A stretch of 64,000 nt of DNA from Natrinema limicola JCM 13563 (GCF_000337475.1 NZ_AOIT01000055.1:25733-89732), one strand, 5' to 3'; numbered from the stretch's first letter, positions 27,030-36,297 are shown. Translations and numbers: made by a program. Notes: generated by a model from the letters alone, not told the origin.

Positions 27030-27719
27030 TTAGTCGTCGTCGGTCCGGCTCGTCTTCGCTTCGTCGATGACGTCGATCGAGATGCCGGCGTCCATGCCGC
27101 GGTGGTTCGCGTCACCGAAGCCGGCACTGAGCACACGCGTCAGCGCATCCTCGACGTCCTCGTCGAGTTCCGTAATCTCGTCCGGTTCGACTTCGATGAC
27201 GTAGCCGGTCGTGATATTCGGCGAGGTCGGTAGAAACAGGACTTCGCGACCGTCGGTGGTCACCTTGCCGGTCTTGAACGCCGTCATCCGTAGTCCCTCC
27301 CAGGTTTCGATCTTGACCGGTTTCTGGAGCGATTCCTGTTCCCCGAAGGCCGTTTCGGCGGCCATCTTCGAGGCGTTGTAGACGACTCGGATCACGGGCA
27401 CCCGATTCGCCAGGTTGTCGACGAGCCGTTCGACCAGCCCGCCGATGGTCGTCCGCATGAGATAGCCGACCGAAAACGTCAGAATGACGAACACGGTCAG
27501 CGCGACGATCACGCGGAGGAACTGGGCCACCTGCTCACGCGTCTGTGCGGCCTGCGCGCTCGAGCCCGAAATGAGCGGCTCGAGCGCATCTGCGCTGAGA
27601 ATCAGCCCCGGTGTCAGACCAGCAGCCAGTCCGTAAAGCCAATAGATAGCGTAGAGCGTGACGAGAATGGGACCCAGGACGACGAGCCCACTGGCGAAGT
27701 CCCGTTTCCACGATGCCAT
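27030..27719 (-). CDS. DUF502 family membrane protein
   Basis: This 229-residue protein has two membrane segments (about residues 8-30 and 70-92) followed by a soluble part rich in beta strands. Recognised as DUF502 by the N-terminal FASGLVVLGPILVTLYAIYWLYG pattern, IPVIRVVYNASK-like segment (VPVIRVVYNASKMAAETAF) and LPTSPNITTGYVIEV. Function is unknown in the family. It is convergent with ilvE and separated from it by the hairpin block. Confidence 0.88.
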   Translation of the reverse strand: MASWKRDFASGLVVLGPILVTLYAIYWLYGLAAGLTPGLILSADALEPLISGSSAQAAQTREQVAQFLRVIVALTVFVILTFSVGYLMRTTIGGLVERLVDNLANRVPVIRVVYNASKMAAETAFGEQESLQKPVKIETWEGLRMTAFKTGKVTTDGREVLFLPTSPNITTGYVIEVEPDEITELDEDVEDALTRVLSAGFGDANHRGMDAGISIDVIDEAKTSRTDDD

Positions 27720-27840
27720 GTCCTGAAACTCACACTACTGGCTAATGAGCCCTTCCCTTTGTCGTATTTCGCTGCCGGCATCGACGGTCGGCTCCGGTCG
27801 ACGGAGACGTTTCAAGCCACTGGCCTGCAAACCAGGGGGT

Positions 27841-29217
27841 ATGAGCCTCGAGCAGGAGCCCACGGACCGGCGGGCTGATCCGTTGGACGCGTTCCGGCAG
27901 TTTTTCGCGCTCGAGCGGGACGTCCTCGTCCTCTCGGTGGCGATGTTCGCCTTTAGTCTCGGCTTCCAGATGACCGGCCGCTATATGGCCGAGTACATGT
28001 CGGCGCTGGGGGCATCCGTGTTCGTCATCGGCCTCTTTGGCACGTTCGGGAACGTTATCAGCGCCGTCTATCCGTATCCAGGCGGCGCAATCTCGGATCG
28101 GCTCGGCTCGCGATACGCCCTGACGGTTTTTGGCTTCTGCTCGACGCTTGGATTTGGAGTCTGGCTCGTTGCACCCGTACTCGCAGACGTTACCGTCGGC
28201 CCGACGTCGCTTGCGATCGTCGCGATCTTTCTCGGCTTGCTGCTCGCACAGGCGTGGAAATCGTTCGGGCTCGGAGCGACCTTCGCCATCGTCAAACAGG
28301 CAGTTCCGCCCTCGCAGCTGGCTGCCGGCTTCGCGAGTACCGAGACGTTTCGCCGGAGTGCCTTCCTCGTCGGCCCGCTGGTCGCTGCCGCGCTGTTCGC
28401 GCCGTTCGGCTCGAGTGATAGTGCAGTCCTGGCTGCGTTCCAGCTGCTCTTGCTCGTTGCCGTCGGCTTCGGCATTATTGGGACGGTCATCCAGCACGTC
28501 CGCTATCGTTCCGACGAAGATGACATTGGCAAGGAATTCGAGGGTGTCTCCCAGTTTCTCACTGACCTCCGTGCGATGCCCGACGAACTTCGCCCCCTGC
28601 TGATCGGCGATACGCTGGTTCGTTTCGCCAACGGGATGGTCTATGTCTTTTTCGTCATCGTCGTCACCCGGTTTCTCGAGGTTGGCCTCTCACTGTCGCT
28701 GCCGGTGGTTGGCACGATTGCCCTCTCGCCGCAGTCGTATTTCGGACTCTTGCTGGGCCTCGAGATGGTCGTCGCTCTGTTGACGATGGTGCCGGTCGCG
28801 AAGGCTGCCGAACGCGTCGGGCTAAAGCCAGTCGTCGCGCTCGGATTTGCGGTCTATGCGGTCTTTCCGGTCCTGTTGATCAACGCACCCGCCGATCCGG
28901 CCGTCCTCGCGGTCCTCTTTGCCTTCTCGGGGCTTCGCTTTGCGGGTTTGCCGGCCCACAAGGCACTGATCGTCGGCCCCGCCGAACGGGGTGCTGGCGG
29001 TCGGGTGACCGGCGCGTACTACCTCCTGCGGAACGTGGTCGTCATCCCGAGCGCCGCGCTCGGTGGCCTGCTCTGGGACGGCATCTCGAACCCGCTGACG
29101 GGCGCGCAAGTGTTCGCCGGCGATCCGGTTGTCGCCTTCACTATCGCGACGGGAATCGGCCTCGCCGGTACCGCGTACTTCCTGCTATTCGGCGAGGAGT
29201 TCGAAGCCTATCGGTAG
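27841..29217 (+). CDS. Major facilitator superfamily transporter
   Basis: This 458-residue protein has about 12 membrane segments, an N-terminal acidic leader, and an MFS loop-2-like motif (GGAISDRLGSRYAL). A cytoplasmic acidic loop (about residues 220-240) lies between the two halves. The start at 27841 lies about 28 bases after a TATA-like TTTCAAG, and earlier frame sequence has no homology to the family. The substrate cannot be inferred. It is divergent from the DUF502 gene and convergent with the next gene, eight bases apart. Confidence 0.87.
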   Translation: MSLEQEPTDRRADPLDAFRQFFALERDVLVLSVAMFAFSLGFQMTGRYMAEYMSALGASVFVIGLFGTFGNVISAVYPYPGGAISDRLGSRYALTVFGFCSTLGFGVWLVAPVLADVTVGPTSLAIVAIFLGLLLAQAWKSFGLGATFAIVKQAVPPSQLAAGFASTETFRRSAFLVGPLVAAALFAPFGSSDSAVLAAFQLLLLVAVGFGIIGTVIQHVRYRSDEDDIGKEFEGVSQFLTDLRAMPDELRPLLIGDTLVRFANGMVYVFFVIVVTRFLEVGLSLSLPVVGTIALSPQSYFGLLLGLEMVVALLTMVPVAKAAERVGLKPVVALGFAVYAVFPVLLINAPADPAVLAVLFAFSGLRFAGLPAHKALIVGPAERGAGGRVTGAYYLLRNVVVIPSAALGGLLWDGISNPLTGAQVFAGDPVVAFTIATGIGLAGTAYFLLFGEEFEAYR

Positions 29218-29225
29218 CCACCCCA

Positions 29226-30752
29226 CTAGAGGAACAGCCGGTAGTAATACGGGCTGACGAACCCCTCGATGATCGCCGCGACCGCAAGCAAGAGTCCGAT
29301 CCCGATGAGGACCCAGAACGCGCGCTCGAGCGCGTCTGCGAGTTCGGGCCGCTCGACACGCCCCCGCCACGTCTGCCAGACGGTGACGCCGACAGAAATC
29401 CCTAGCGCGCCGGCGACGAGGATCGCCGGAATCTCGAGGAGCCCGTGTGGAACGACGAACGCGGCGAGTTCCAGCGGATCGACCTCGAGCCGGGCGAAAA
29501 TGCCGAGGCTGACGCCATTAAACAGCAACGACACGATCGCCGGGATCGTGAACGCAACTCCGGCGTAGGCTGTCGTGAGTGCGACCAGCCAGTTGTTGCC
29601 GAACAGGTTTGCTGCCATCGTCGGGGGAAACTCCCCCTCGAGACGGGCCGCGATCGAGGCCTCGAACGTGCCAACGAAGGGGCCGGCGGCCGCCCATCCC
29701 ATCCAGAATCCGAGGATGCCGAGGGCAGCGGCGAACAGGTGGGTTCCGGGGTGCGTCCGGATGAACCCGATCAGTTCCTGCCAGCCGCGACGGAGTCCGG
29801 CCCGAACCCCGTCGCGAAGCGATCGCGTCGGTGGCTCCGGGGGTCGCAATCGATCCCGGTAGCCACAGTAGACGGCAGTCTTCAACAGATCCAGCGCCGG
29901 CATGGCAATCAGCGCAGAGAGCAGCGAGCCGACGGTAACGATATCGACCAGCGAAAACAGGCCAGTGATCGTCGAGAGCGCAACGAGCACGCCGATCGCA
30001 AGCACGTAGTAGAACACCGCGTTCACCGGCTGTGTGCGAACAAATCCGAGGACGTTCCGGAGGGCGGCAAACACGCCTGCGTCGTCGACGACGATTGCGA
30101 CCGGCGCAAACGCAAAGAGGGCACGAACGACGAGCAAGCCGAGGAACGCGACGAACGCGCCCAGCAGGACGATGGGGATGGCGACGGCCCCCGAACCGGC
30201 CGCGAGCGAGATGCCACCGGCGAACAGCGCCGTGGCGATGCCGACGGTACCGAGGACGATCGCCCAGCACAGCAACTCGAGGACGAACAGTCCGAGAACC
30301 CGACGCCAGAACCGGGATGCACCGTCGAGCCCGATTCGGAGTCCGCGACTCCCACGAAGCCGGCCGTAACAGGCCGACAGCTGGCCTGCGGCGACGACGG
30401 CAGACAGCACTGCAAACACTAGCACGCTCGCGACGACCGAGACGCCGGCGAGTGCGAGCAACGGCGGCGTCACGAGCAGGTCGACGAGCGGCTCGAGCCC
30501 GCTGGCCCACGTCTCGAACGCCTCTGGATTCGCGTTGGGGTTCGGTGGCGACCCGAGGTCGGTCAGGTGGGCGCGGATCGTCTCGAGTCGCCCGGTCGCC
30601 GAGAGCTGCAGGTAGGCAACGCCGAGCGCGAGCAGTGGCACGACACGGACGATCGCGGGGATCGCAGCGCCGAGGAGGTACAGCGGCAGGAGATCAGACG
30701 GCCGACGACGGAGGACAGCGACGACGGCGGTAACGAAATCTGACAGAGCCAT
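29226..30752 (-). CDS. Stage II sporulation protein M-like membrane protein
   Basis: This 508-residue protein has roughly 11 membrane segments. The C-terminal half (about residues 310-505) matches the SpoIIM/DUF95 group: a long extracellular loop, then GVSLGIFARLEVDPLELAAFVVPHGLLEIPAI, which is the conserved core. The N-terminal half is an added membrane domain with repeated Gly/Ala-rich helices. Archaea do not sporulate, so the name reflects homology only. The TATA-like element 26 bases upstream of the ATG (around 30779) supports the start. Confidence 0.82.
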   Translation of the reverse strand: MALSDFVTAVVAVLRRRPSDLLPLYLLGAAIPAIVRVVPLLALGVAYLQLSATGRLETIRAHLTDLGSPPNPNANPEAFETWASGLEPLVDLLVTPPLLALAGVSVVASVLVFAVLSAVVAAGQLSACYGRLRGSRGLRIGLDGASRFWRRVLGLFVLELLCWAIVLGTVGIATALFAGGISLAAGSGAVAIPIVLLGAFVAFLGLLVVRALFAFAPVAIVVDDAGVFAALRNVLGFVRTQPVNAVFYYVLAIGVLVALSTITGLFSLVDIVTVGSLLSALIAMPALDLLKTAVYCGYRDRLRPPEPPTRSLRDGVRAGLRRGWQELIGFIRTHPGTHLFAAALGILGFWMGWAAAGPFVGTFEASIAARLEGEFPPTMAANLFGNNWLVALTTAYAGVAFTIPAIVSLLFNGVSLGIFARLEVDPLELAAFVVPHGLLEIPAILVAGALGISVGVTVWQTWRGRVERPELADALERAFWVLIGIGLLLAVAAIIEGFVSPYYYRLFL

Positions 30753-30959
30753 ACTGGCCCTTTGCGTTTATATCAGTTAAATAACTACACTCGCCGATCC
30801 GCCGGGCTGTGAGTCTGCAGGTTCGATCAACCACTGTTCGGGGCCACGGCAAACCGGCGTGTGGCTCGACCGTGAAGCCACTGAGACCGGTGCAGTCCGG
30901 TGGTGACGTCGACCCCGGCAATTGACGATTCGGCGCTTACGTCACTCGAGGCAGTCTAG

Positions 30960-31809
30960 TCGTGTATTGTTACCACAATTTCGCCAGACCTGCTCGCGAA
31001 GTTGCAAGCCGAGGAAGCCGATCTCACGATTACGGGCGTGATCGACACGCACGTCCACGCGGACCACATCTCCGGCGGTCACCAGCTGGCCGACGACCTC
31101 GAGGCGCCATACTACCTCGGCGAGCACGCCAGCGAACGCGACGTCGAACGCGAGTACACTCCACTCGAGCACAACAAAGTGCTCTCCGTTGGCGAGCGTG
31201 AGCTTAAAGTCCTCCATACGCCGGGCCACACGAGCGAGATGCTCATACGGACTACTGTCAGTCATTTCCGGTGCAACCGCGACCCGCACTGCGGTTGCAC
31301 CGGTAAATCGGTACAGCAGACCGTATCACCCTGCTGGTCGACGACCGCGCGTTGCTGACCGCCGACACGCTCCACGTCGACTCGACGGGCCGGACGGACT
31401 CGAGTTCGGGGGGAGCGAGGCGCGTAGCGCCTCGGAAGACGCGAGCGGTGAAACCGCGGGCAAAGACGAAGGCGAGAAAGGAGCACGAATGCTCTACGAG
31501 ACGCTCCACCAGACGGTCCTGACCGAACCCGAGAGCCTCGTCGTCCTCCCGGGACACGTGACGGTCACCGCGAATGGTAAGTTCGAACACGGCGCGCCCG
31601 GCGAGCCGATCCGGACGACGATCCGCGACGCGCGGACGGGCATCGACCTGCTCGGACTCCCGGAAGACGCGTTCGTCGAGCAGATGGCCGACGCCGGCGA
31701 GAAGCCGTCGAACTACGAGGAGATCATCGAGATCAACCGCGGTGTCACTGCGATTGCGCCAGAAGACCGGGTCGAATTCGAGCTTGGCCCGAACAACTTC
31801 TCGGCCTGA
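30960..31809 (+). pseudogene. Metallo-beta-lactamase-fold hydrolase, broken by element insertion and frameshift
   Basis: This is the remains of a sulfur-dioxygenase-like MBL gene. The zinc motif THVHADHISGG is at about 31050-31082 and LHTPGHTSEM follows. A family-1 element (31246-31325) then interrupts the frame. After it, the continuation LLVDDRALLTADTLHVDSTGRTD is readable in another frame. A single missing base near 31398 shifts the frame once more, and the rest (LYETLHQTVLTEPESLVVLPGH and on) reads to 31809. The N-terminal part before DLLAKLQAEEADLTITG is missing, with a stop at 30957. An in-frame hairpin insert lies at 31411-31475. The protein is not functional as a whole. Confidence 0.88.
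31246..31325. repeat. Family-1 palindromic element inserted in a gene, with TCA target duplication
   Basis: The best-preserved copy is 80 bp, from TACGG to CCGTA. It is flanked by TCA at 31243-31245 and TCA at 31326-31328. A perfect 13-bp stem (CCGGTGCAACCGC at 31268-31280 with its complement at 31291-31303) forms the centre. Removing the element and one TCA restores the reading frame E-M-L-T-L-L-V-D of the host gene, which shows directly that it inserted there. Confidence 0.9.
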
Positions 31810-31821
31810 TCACCGCGAGAA

Positions 31822-32181
31822 TCACCGCGAATAGGTCTCGAGGCGGTCGATCTTCCCATCCTCGAGTTCGAAGAAGTCCGCGAACTCGAACAGCGTCGTC
31901 CCGTCGTCGACCACGCGGCCGCGCACCGCGACGCGGTTGTCCCCGACGATGATCGACGTGAGGTCGTGGCTGGTGTCAGGGTTCGGTCGCTTCTCGCGCA
32001 TGAACGCGACGAACGTCTCGCGGTCCTCGAACGTGCGGTCGGGACGGCGCTGTGAGAACGCTGGCGAGAGGACTTCCTCGAGCGCGTCGTAGTCGTGCTC
32101 GTCGAGCGCGTCGTAATACCGACGGACGAGAGCGTGACCGTCGTCCGTCGCGGCGTCCGTCACGTCCGACTCCGGATCCAT
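31822..32181 (-). CDS. SnoaL/NTF2-like small protein
   Basis: This 119-residue protein has the NTF2-like cone pattern: an N-terminal helix pair with [23 protein letters not shown], then [16 protein letters not shown], and beta strands ending [19 protein letters not shown]. The family includes polyketide cyclases, isomerases and many small ligand-binding proteins, so the exact role is unknown. It is convergent with the broken MBL gene and divergent from tsr3. Confidence 0.8.
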   Translation of the reverse strand: MDPESDVTDAATDDGHALVRRYYDALDEHDYDALEEVLSPAFSQRRPDRTFEDRETFVAFMREKRPNPDTSHDLTSIIVGDNRVAVRGRVVDDGTTLFEFADFFELEDGKIDRLETYSR

Positions 32182-32267
32182 ATCACCGCATTCGTCGCCA
32201 TCGACAAAAGCGTACGACTCCGATTCCGAACCGTGTGCTTTTCTCGCGCCCGTTCGTATCCCCTTGC

Positions 32268-32771
32268 GTGGAGTGTCACGTCTACTACGAGGGCGACGAC
32301 GACCCCGATAAGTGTACCGCGCGTCGCCTCGAGAAGTTCGACAAAGCGACCCTCTATCGGTCGATGGGGCAGGTTCCTTACGGGATCGTGCTCAACCCCC
32401 ACGCCGAGCAAGCGCTGTCGCCGGCCGACGCCGACGACGGGCTGGGGACACTAGTCGCCCTCGACTGCTCGTGGGAGTCCGCTGAGGCGGCCTCGTTCAA
32501 GATGCGCGGCATTCATCGGGCACTCCCCTTTCTCGTCGCCGCGAATCCGATCAACTACGGCCGCCCGTTTCAGTTGACGACCGTCGAAGCGCTCGCCGGC
32601 GCGGCCTGTATCCTCGGTGACTGGGAGTTAGCTGAGGACATCCTCGAACCGTTCCGCTGGGGCGAGACCTTCCTGACGCTCAACGAAGAACCGCTGCGCC
32701 GGTATAGCGAGTGTGCGGACTCGAGCGAGGTCGTCGCGGTTCAGGACGATTATCTGGCCGACGAGGAGTGA
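32268..32771 (+). CDS. tsr3: rRNA aminocarboxypropyltransferase Tsr3 (DUF367)
   Basis: This 167-residue SPOUT-like enzyme transfers the aminocarboxypropyl group of SAM to a uridine in small-subunit rRNA in late ribosome maturation. Characteristic parts are [40 protein letters not shown] and [29 protein letters not shown]. The start is a GTG at 32268, giving the usual short N-terminus [15 protein letters not shown]. Frame sequence further upstream overlaps the divergent gene and shows no homology. Length is normal. Confidence 0.92.
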   Translation: MECHVYYEGDDDPDKCTARRLEKFDKATLYRSMGQVPYGIVLNPHAEQALSPADADDGLGTLVALDCSWESAEAASFKMRGIHRALPFLVAANPINYGRPFQLTTVEALAGAACILGDWELAEDILEPFRWGETFLTLNEEPLRRYSECADSSEVVAVQDDYLADEE

Positions 32772-32811
32772 CGGAGCGGGCAGCCACTAGAACCGCCAGC
32801 CACGGTCATCG

Positions 32812-33720
32812 TCACCCGTCCGACGACGGTTCTGAACGGCGCGCGAGCCACGACTCGTATCCAGCGTAGCCGAGCACGACTGTGGCGAACATAACGAGGA
32901 GCCCGATGGGAACGACCACTCGCCCACCAGCAGTCATTCCCGTCTGTTCGATCAGCACAGTGAACCAGACTGCAGTCATGAGGAACCCGATCCCGATCGC
33001 TGCCAATACGATCCGCATCGGGCGCGTCGTTCCGGCTGTTTTCGGCTCTACAGTTGGGGTCGCGGTGAGTCCCGCCTCGAGCGTCTGCTCGACCGTCTCG
33101 ACGTGCCGATCCGGAACCGGAACGACCACCGGGTTCCCTCGTACTCGGCGAAGCACGACGAGCCGCCACCGTGACAGCGGCCCCAGCGGAACCCGCCAGA
33201 CGCCGGTGACGTTCTCGAGGCCCACGACGGTCGCGCCACCGAATCCATCGTCGTCGCCGAGGGTCAGTCGTCGTTCCCGTGGCTCGAGTGCGACCGGCGT
33301 CGTGAGCGGGCTGGTGACGACGACGATGACCAGCACGGCGGCGACGAAGACCGCCAGCAACTCGGCCGCGACGGCGATCGCGGTCACGATGAGGAGTCCA
33401 CCGACGACCGCCGAGACGGCGATACCACGTTTCGTAACGCGGGCCGCCCCGGTGTACTGTGTGACCCACTTCGATCCGTTCGAGCCGTAGTTCACGAGGA
33501 GCCAGAGATACAGCAGCGACAGCGGTCCGCCGACGAGTGCGAGCACAACGAGCACCGCCAGCACCGATGCGTCGCCGGTCCCGAAGACAATGAGCGCCAC
33601 GCCGCCGAGCAGGGCCAGAAGGCCGACCCCACCAAAGAGACCGTACGGTGCGTACGTCGCGAGCCCTGCGAGCCAGCTCTCACGCGGGTCGAACGTCCAC
33701 CTAATCGGACCGGTCGCCAT
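32812..33720 (-). CDS. Membrane protein of unknown function
   Basis: This 302-residue protein has about six hydrophobic segments: two pairs in the N-terminal 145 residues (about 20-80 and 98-140) and one pair near the C-terminus (about 245-285). Between them is a soluble domain of about 100 residues with a PH-like strand pattern (LEPRERRLTLGDDDGFGGATVVGLENVTGVWRV). I recognise no named family. Codon use and acidity match the neighbours. Convergent with tsr3. Confidence 0.7.
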   Translation of the reverse strand: MATGPIRWTFDPRESWLAGLATYAPYGLFGGVGLLALLGGVALIVFGTGDASVLAVLVVLALVGGPLSLLYLWLLVNYGSNGSKWVTQYTGAARVTKRGIAVSAVVGGLLIVTAIAVAAELLAVFVAAVLVIVVVTSPLTTPVALEPRERRLTLGDDDGFGGATVVGLENVTGVWRVPLGPLSRWRLVVLRRVRGNPVVVPVPDRHVETVEQTLEAGLTATPTVEPKTAGTTRPMRIVLAAIGIGFLMTAVWFTVLIEQTGMTAGGRVVVPIGLLVMFATVVLGYAGYESWLARRSEPSSDG

Positions 33721-33835
33721 TATCGGCCACTTCGTGTTGCCTGCACCTAACTGTTGGTTCTCGAACCAGTTACTCGAGACGCGAACGCCCCGATCGGATC
33801 ACAGCGATTAAATGCTCCACGAGCAAAGGCCAGGT

Positions 33836-33985
33836 ATGGCCAGTTTCGACGTCGCTGAGAAACGGATGCTCGAGAAACAGATCTGCATGCGCTGTAACGC
33901 TCGCAACTCCAAAGACGCCAAGCGCTGCCGCAAGTGCGGCTACAAGAAGCTTCGCCCCAAGGCGAAGGAAGCGCGCGCGGCATAA
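33836..33985 (+). CDS. rpl40e: 50S ribosomal protein L40e
   Basis: This 49-residue zinc-finger ribosomal protein has two Cys pairs (ICMRCNARN and [10 protein letters not shown]) separated by 12 residues and a basic C-terminus, typical of archaeal L40e. It is too short for many gene finders. A TATA-like ATTAAATG lies 26 bases before the ATG, fitting a leaderless transcript. Length is as expected. Confidence 0.95.
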   Translation: MASFDVAEKRMLEKQICMRCNARNSKDAKRCRKCGYKKLRPKAKEARAA

Positions 33986-34054
33986 TCGGGCGTTTTTCTT
34001 ACCGATCTACAACGACCATAGCCACAGCACCCGGGACGCGCAGCGCTCGCGGTG

Positions 34055-34666
34055 CTACTCGTCGGGATATTTCGGCGCTCGCTTTTCGGCCCGCTCGAGC
34101 GCTGTCTCGACCACATCGCGCACATCACCGTGGAAGACGCCGCCGTGGCCAGCGTACATATGTTCGACAGTATCGGGCATGCGCTCGAGAAGGTCTTGAA
34201 TGCTCTCGATGAGTCGCTCGCGGGATTGGCCGGCCATGTCGGTGCGGCCGAAGCTGCCGTAGTCGAACGCGCCGTCGTCGTGGACGACCACGTCGCCGGA
34301 GAACAGCGACGACTCAGAGACGAGCGAGACGTGGTCGTCGGCGTGGCCCGGCGTGTAGACGACCTCGAACTCCTCGTCACCGATCACGACCGTGTCGCCG
34401 TCGTCGATCGCGTGGGTACGCATCGGATGATCGGCGTAGGCGTACACCTCGGGGTCGAACGCCTCCACGACCGCCTCGAGCTGGGCGACGTGGTCGCCGT
34501 GCTGATGGGTCATGACGACAGCCTCGAGCCCGTCGGTGTGGTGCCGAATCTCGTCGACGATGCCCTCCATCGCACCGGCGTCGATCAGTGTCGGCCGGTC
34601 GTCGACAGCCAGATAGACGTTACAGGTGAACGTCTCCGCGTCCTCGGTGAGGTGGTGAACTTCCAT
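34055..34666 (-). CDS. Metallo-beta-lactamase-fold hydrolase
   Basis: This 203-residue intact MBL protein has the zinc motif THQHGDHV (about residues 55-62), a second histidine in YTPGHADDHVSL, an Asp in LFSGDVVVHDD and a final histidine in YAGHGGV. It resembles glyoxalase II-like hydrolases, but the substrate is unknown. The start at 34666 gives a normal N-terminus (MEVHHLTEDAETFTCNVYL); the longer open frame crosses the promoter region. It is a different branch from the broken MBL gene at 30960. Confidence 0.87.
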   Translation of the reverse strand: MEVHHLTEDAETFTCNVYLAVDDRPTLIDAGAMEGIVDEIRHHTDGLEAVVMTHQHGDHVAQLEAVVEAFDPEVYAYADHPMRTHAIDDGDTVVIGDEEFEVVYTPGHADDHVSLVSESSLFSGDVVVHDDGAFDYGSFGRTDMAGQSRERLIESIQDLLERMPDTVEHMYAGHGGVFHGDVRDVVETALERAEKRAPKYPDE

Positions 34667-34885
34667 ACAGGAGTCGTCGACGGCCGGGGGCAAAAACGGT
34701 ATCATCGATGACTGCTCTGGACCGTCCGACAGTTCTCCGGTCGGCCCACTATATGACGAGATAGTTATATTCGATGCCCGGACCGGTCGTGTTGGGCCAC
34801 CTCCGGAACGTCCCGGCGACTTGGGAATCCCTAATAAACCAGTGACCACTGAATTTTTCAATCCGAACCGCATAATGGGCACTGT

Positions 34886-35065
34886 ATGGGATTCGGGAGC
34901 TACGACGAATCCGAGCAGCAGGAGGTAGACGCTGATTTTGACGACGATGACGCAGTCAAGTCGGGATCGAACAGCCACAACGGAACCATCGAGTTCGAAA
35001 ACGGCGCATCGAGCGACGAACTCCTCGATCGGCTCAAGGAGATCAAAGACGAAGACGACACCTGA
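34886..35065 (+). CDS. Small acidic protein, DUF5786-like
   Basis: This 59-residue, very acidic protein begins MGFGSYDESEQQ and ends with a predicted helix (SDELLDRLKEIKDEDD). The start pattern is that of the small haloarchaeal DUF5786 family. Function unknown. Its stop overlaps the next start (TGATG), so it is co-translated with the DUF99 gene. Too short for a standard gene cutoff but clearly real from its codon use and fixed coupling. Confidence 0.85.
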   Translation: MGFGSYDESEQQEVDADFDDDDAVKSGSNSHNGTIEFENGASSDELLDRLKEIKDEDDT

Positions 35066-35631
35066 TGAAGTCCGGGGTGCGGGCGCTGGGCATCGCTGAA
35101 TCGTACCACGACGATCGAGGTCGAAGCACGCTCGCCGGTGCTGTCGTTCGCGCCGACTGCATCTGTGACGGCCTCGCGTACAGTTCCTGTCATCTCGGTG
35201 GCACTGACGCGACTGATGCCGTTCTCGGACTGCTCGACGACCTCGAGCGACCGGACGCCCGGTACGTCATGCTCGGCGCTGTCGCCCCCGCATGGTACAA
35301 TATTCTCGACCTGTCTCGGATTCACGAGGCAGCCGAGCGACCGGTGATCGCCGTCACCTTCGAGGCGAGCGACGGACTCGCGGCTGGTCTTCGTGACGCG
35401 TTTTCGGGTCCCGAACTCGAGACACGCCTCGAGACCTACCGGGCACTGCCCGAGCGACGGGAACTGTCGCTCGACGGCGACACCGTCTACGTCAGAGCCA
35501 TCGGCCTCGAGCCCACCGAGACGGACGAGACCGTTCGAGCGTTTACGCCCGCAGGTGGCCGTCCGGAGCCGATTCGCGTCGCCCGACTGGCGGCTCGCGC
35601 GGCCGATTCGTACGCCCGGTCGCTCGAGTGA
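35065..35631 (+). CDS. DUF99 family protein (endonuclease V-like fold)
   Basis: This 188-residue protein matches the archaeal DUF99/UPF0215 family, related in fold to endonuclease V. Recognisable parts are VRALGIAESYHDDRGRSTLAGAVVRAD near the start, YVMLGAVAPAWYNILDLSRIHEAAERPVIAVTFEASDGL, and RVARLAARAADSYARSLE at the end. The activity has not been established in the family as far as I know. Start overlaps the preceding stop by one base. Confidence 0.85.
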   Translation: MKSGVRALGIAESYHDDRGRSTLAGAVVRADCICDGLAYSSCHLGGTDATDAVLGLLDDLERPDARYVMLGAVAPAWYNILDLSRIHEAAERPVIAVTFEASDGLAAGLRDAFSGPELETRLETYRALPERRELSLDGDTVYVRAIGLEPTETDETVRAFTPAGGRPEPIRVARLAARAADSYARSLE

Positions 35632-35700
35632 CGGCGATTGCGACGGCGACCGGCACCTGCATCCCGAAAGAGGTAGAAGGCGACCGCCTGAGCCATCAGT

Positions 35701-36297
35701 ATGGGCGAGATGGAAGACCTCTGTGTCACGGAGTGTACGCGCTGTCCGGCGTTAGTCGACTCTCGGAGCCGAATCGTTAACGGCGTCGGCCCCGAGGACG
35801 CCGACCTGCTGTTCGTCGGCGAAGGGCCCGGGGCCAACGAAGACGACCAGGGCGAGCCGTTCGTCGGCCGCAGTGGCTCCGTCCTCGACGACGGCCTCCG
35901 AACCGTCGGTCTCGCACGCGCTGACGTTCGGATCACTAACTGCGTGCGCTGTCGGCCCCCCGAAAACCGCGATCCGACGACCGAGGAACTCGAGCACTGC
36001 CGGGGCTATCTCGAGCGCGAGATCGACCACCTCGATCCCGAGGTGATCGTCACGCTGGGGAAAGTCCCGAGCGAGCACCTCCTCGATCGGTCGGTCGCGG
36101 TCACCAAAGAAGCAGGCTCGCTCGAAGAGGTCCGGATCAACGGGACGCCGCGGCGACTGTTGATCTGTGTCCACCCGGCGGCGACACTGTACGATCGCAG
36201 TCAGGCGGAGACGTTCGAGAACGCACTCCAGCGGGCAGCGGAGCTCGCGGACGTCGACGACAGCGACGGTGGGCAAACGCGACTCGACGGCTTTTGA
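35701..36297 (+). CDS. udg: Uracil-DNA glycosylase, family 4
   Basis: This 198-residue DNA repair enzyme removes uracil formed by cytosine deamination. The catalytic pocket motif is VGEGPGANEDDQGEPFVGRSG (about residues 39-59). The final pocket motif is VHPAATLYDRSQ. Iron-sulfur ligands are CTRCP near residue 12-15 and CVRCRPPENRDPTTEELEHC (about 81-100). Length is typical of family 4. GEGPG in place of GEAPG is a minor change. Confidence 0.93.
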   Translation: MGEMEDLCVTECTRCPALVDSRSRIVNGVGPEDADLLFVGEGPGANEDDQGEPFVGRSGSVLDDGLRTVGLARADVRITNCVRCRPPENRDPTTEELEHCRGYLEREIDHLDPEVIVTLGKVPSEHLLDRSVAVTKEAGSLEEVRINGTPRRLLICVHPAATLYDRSQAETFENALQRAAELADVDDSDGGQTRLDGF

